From positions 1 to 7,016 of the forward strand of contig CALBZH010000023.1 in the NCBI GenBank assembly GCA_937889795.1: 7,016 nucleotides of DNA, read 5' to 3'. Below are positions 6,982 through 7,016 of this stretch, in pieces. Source of the stretch: an uncultured Syntrophobacteraceae bacterium (GTDB lineage: Bacteria > Desulfobacterota > Syntrophobacteria > Syntrophobacterales > Syntrophobacteraceae). Under the pieces are notes generated by a model, which made no database searches, had not been told where the DNA came from, and saw only the letters and a program-made list of their open reading frames with translations. Each line of letters starts with the position of its first letter. Position 1 is the first letter of the stretch. A program made the translations under genes and the position numbers.

Positions 6982-7015
6982 AGATCGGAAGAGCACACGT
7001 CTGAACTCCAGTCAC
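6982..7015 (+). other. Illumina TruSeq adapter sequence (library artefact)
   Basis: The bases from AGATCGGAAGAGCACACGTC onward to GTCAC match the 34-nt TruSeq read-1 adapter with no mismatch that I can see. This is not genomic DNA. On the minus strand it translates to MTGVQTCALPI, and in another frame to MCSSDL; both peptides are familiar contaminants at the start of predicted proteins. Genomic sequence therefore ends at about 6981. Confidence 0.97.
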
Positions 7016-7016
7016 G

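Noticed and set aside
6774..6998. 74-residue minus-strand frame starting MCSSDL
   Set aside because: Its first residues are translated from the sequencing adapter and the rest is a shadow of the real frame.

Overview
The window carries six protein-coding genes, densely packed on both strands in GC-rich DNA (my rough estimate is about 60% GC). A lipid A Kdo transferase (WaaA) indicates a Gram-negative, LPS-bearing bacterium. A B12-type radical SAM protein, and a double-module protein of the 2-hydroxyacyl-CoA dehydratase/activase-related superfamily, point to a strict anaerobe. A Desulfobacterota (old Deltaproteobacteria) member, perhaps close to the Syntrophobacterales, is a reasonable guess, but this is inference from gene content and not a taxonomic assignment.

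Layout, left to right. Positions 1-139 hold no convincing complete gene, only a short open frame that may be the tail of an upstream gene. waaA (140-1471, +) starts at TTG. It is followed after 133 bp by a 142-residue protein I do not recognise (1605-2033, +). That protein converges, with a 27-bp gap, on a 465-residue cobalamin-domain/radical SAM protein (2061-3458, -). A 131-bp divergent intergenic region containing a 7-bp inverted repeat separates the radical SAM gene from a likely two-gene operon on the + strand: dtd (D-aminoacyl-tRNA deacylase, 3590-4039) and, 22 bp later, a DUF1285-like protein (4062-4580). A 164-bp convergent gap with a hairpin follows. The last gene (4745 to the right end, -) is a DUF2229-like module fused to an HgdB-like module.

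The right end is not biological. Positions 6982-7015 match the Illumina TruSeq read-1 adapter, so the contig ends there in library sequence. The last gene reads open into it, giving a false N-terminus that begins MTGVQTCALPI. Its real 5' end is either the ATG at 6953-6955 or is missing.

The genes do not form one pathway: they are LPS core assembly, translation proofreading, an orphan radical SAM enzyme and an Fe-S protein of the dehydratase-activase family. The most informative observation is in the last gene. Its two halves look like copies of one fold, each with three cysteines at matching places. I see no mobile element, CRISPR array, tRNA or rRNA, and nothing that amounts to a clear new multi-gene system.
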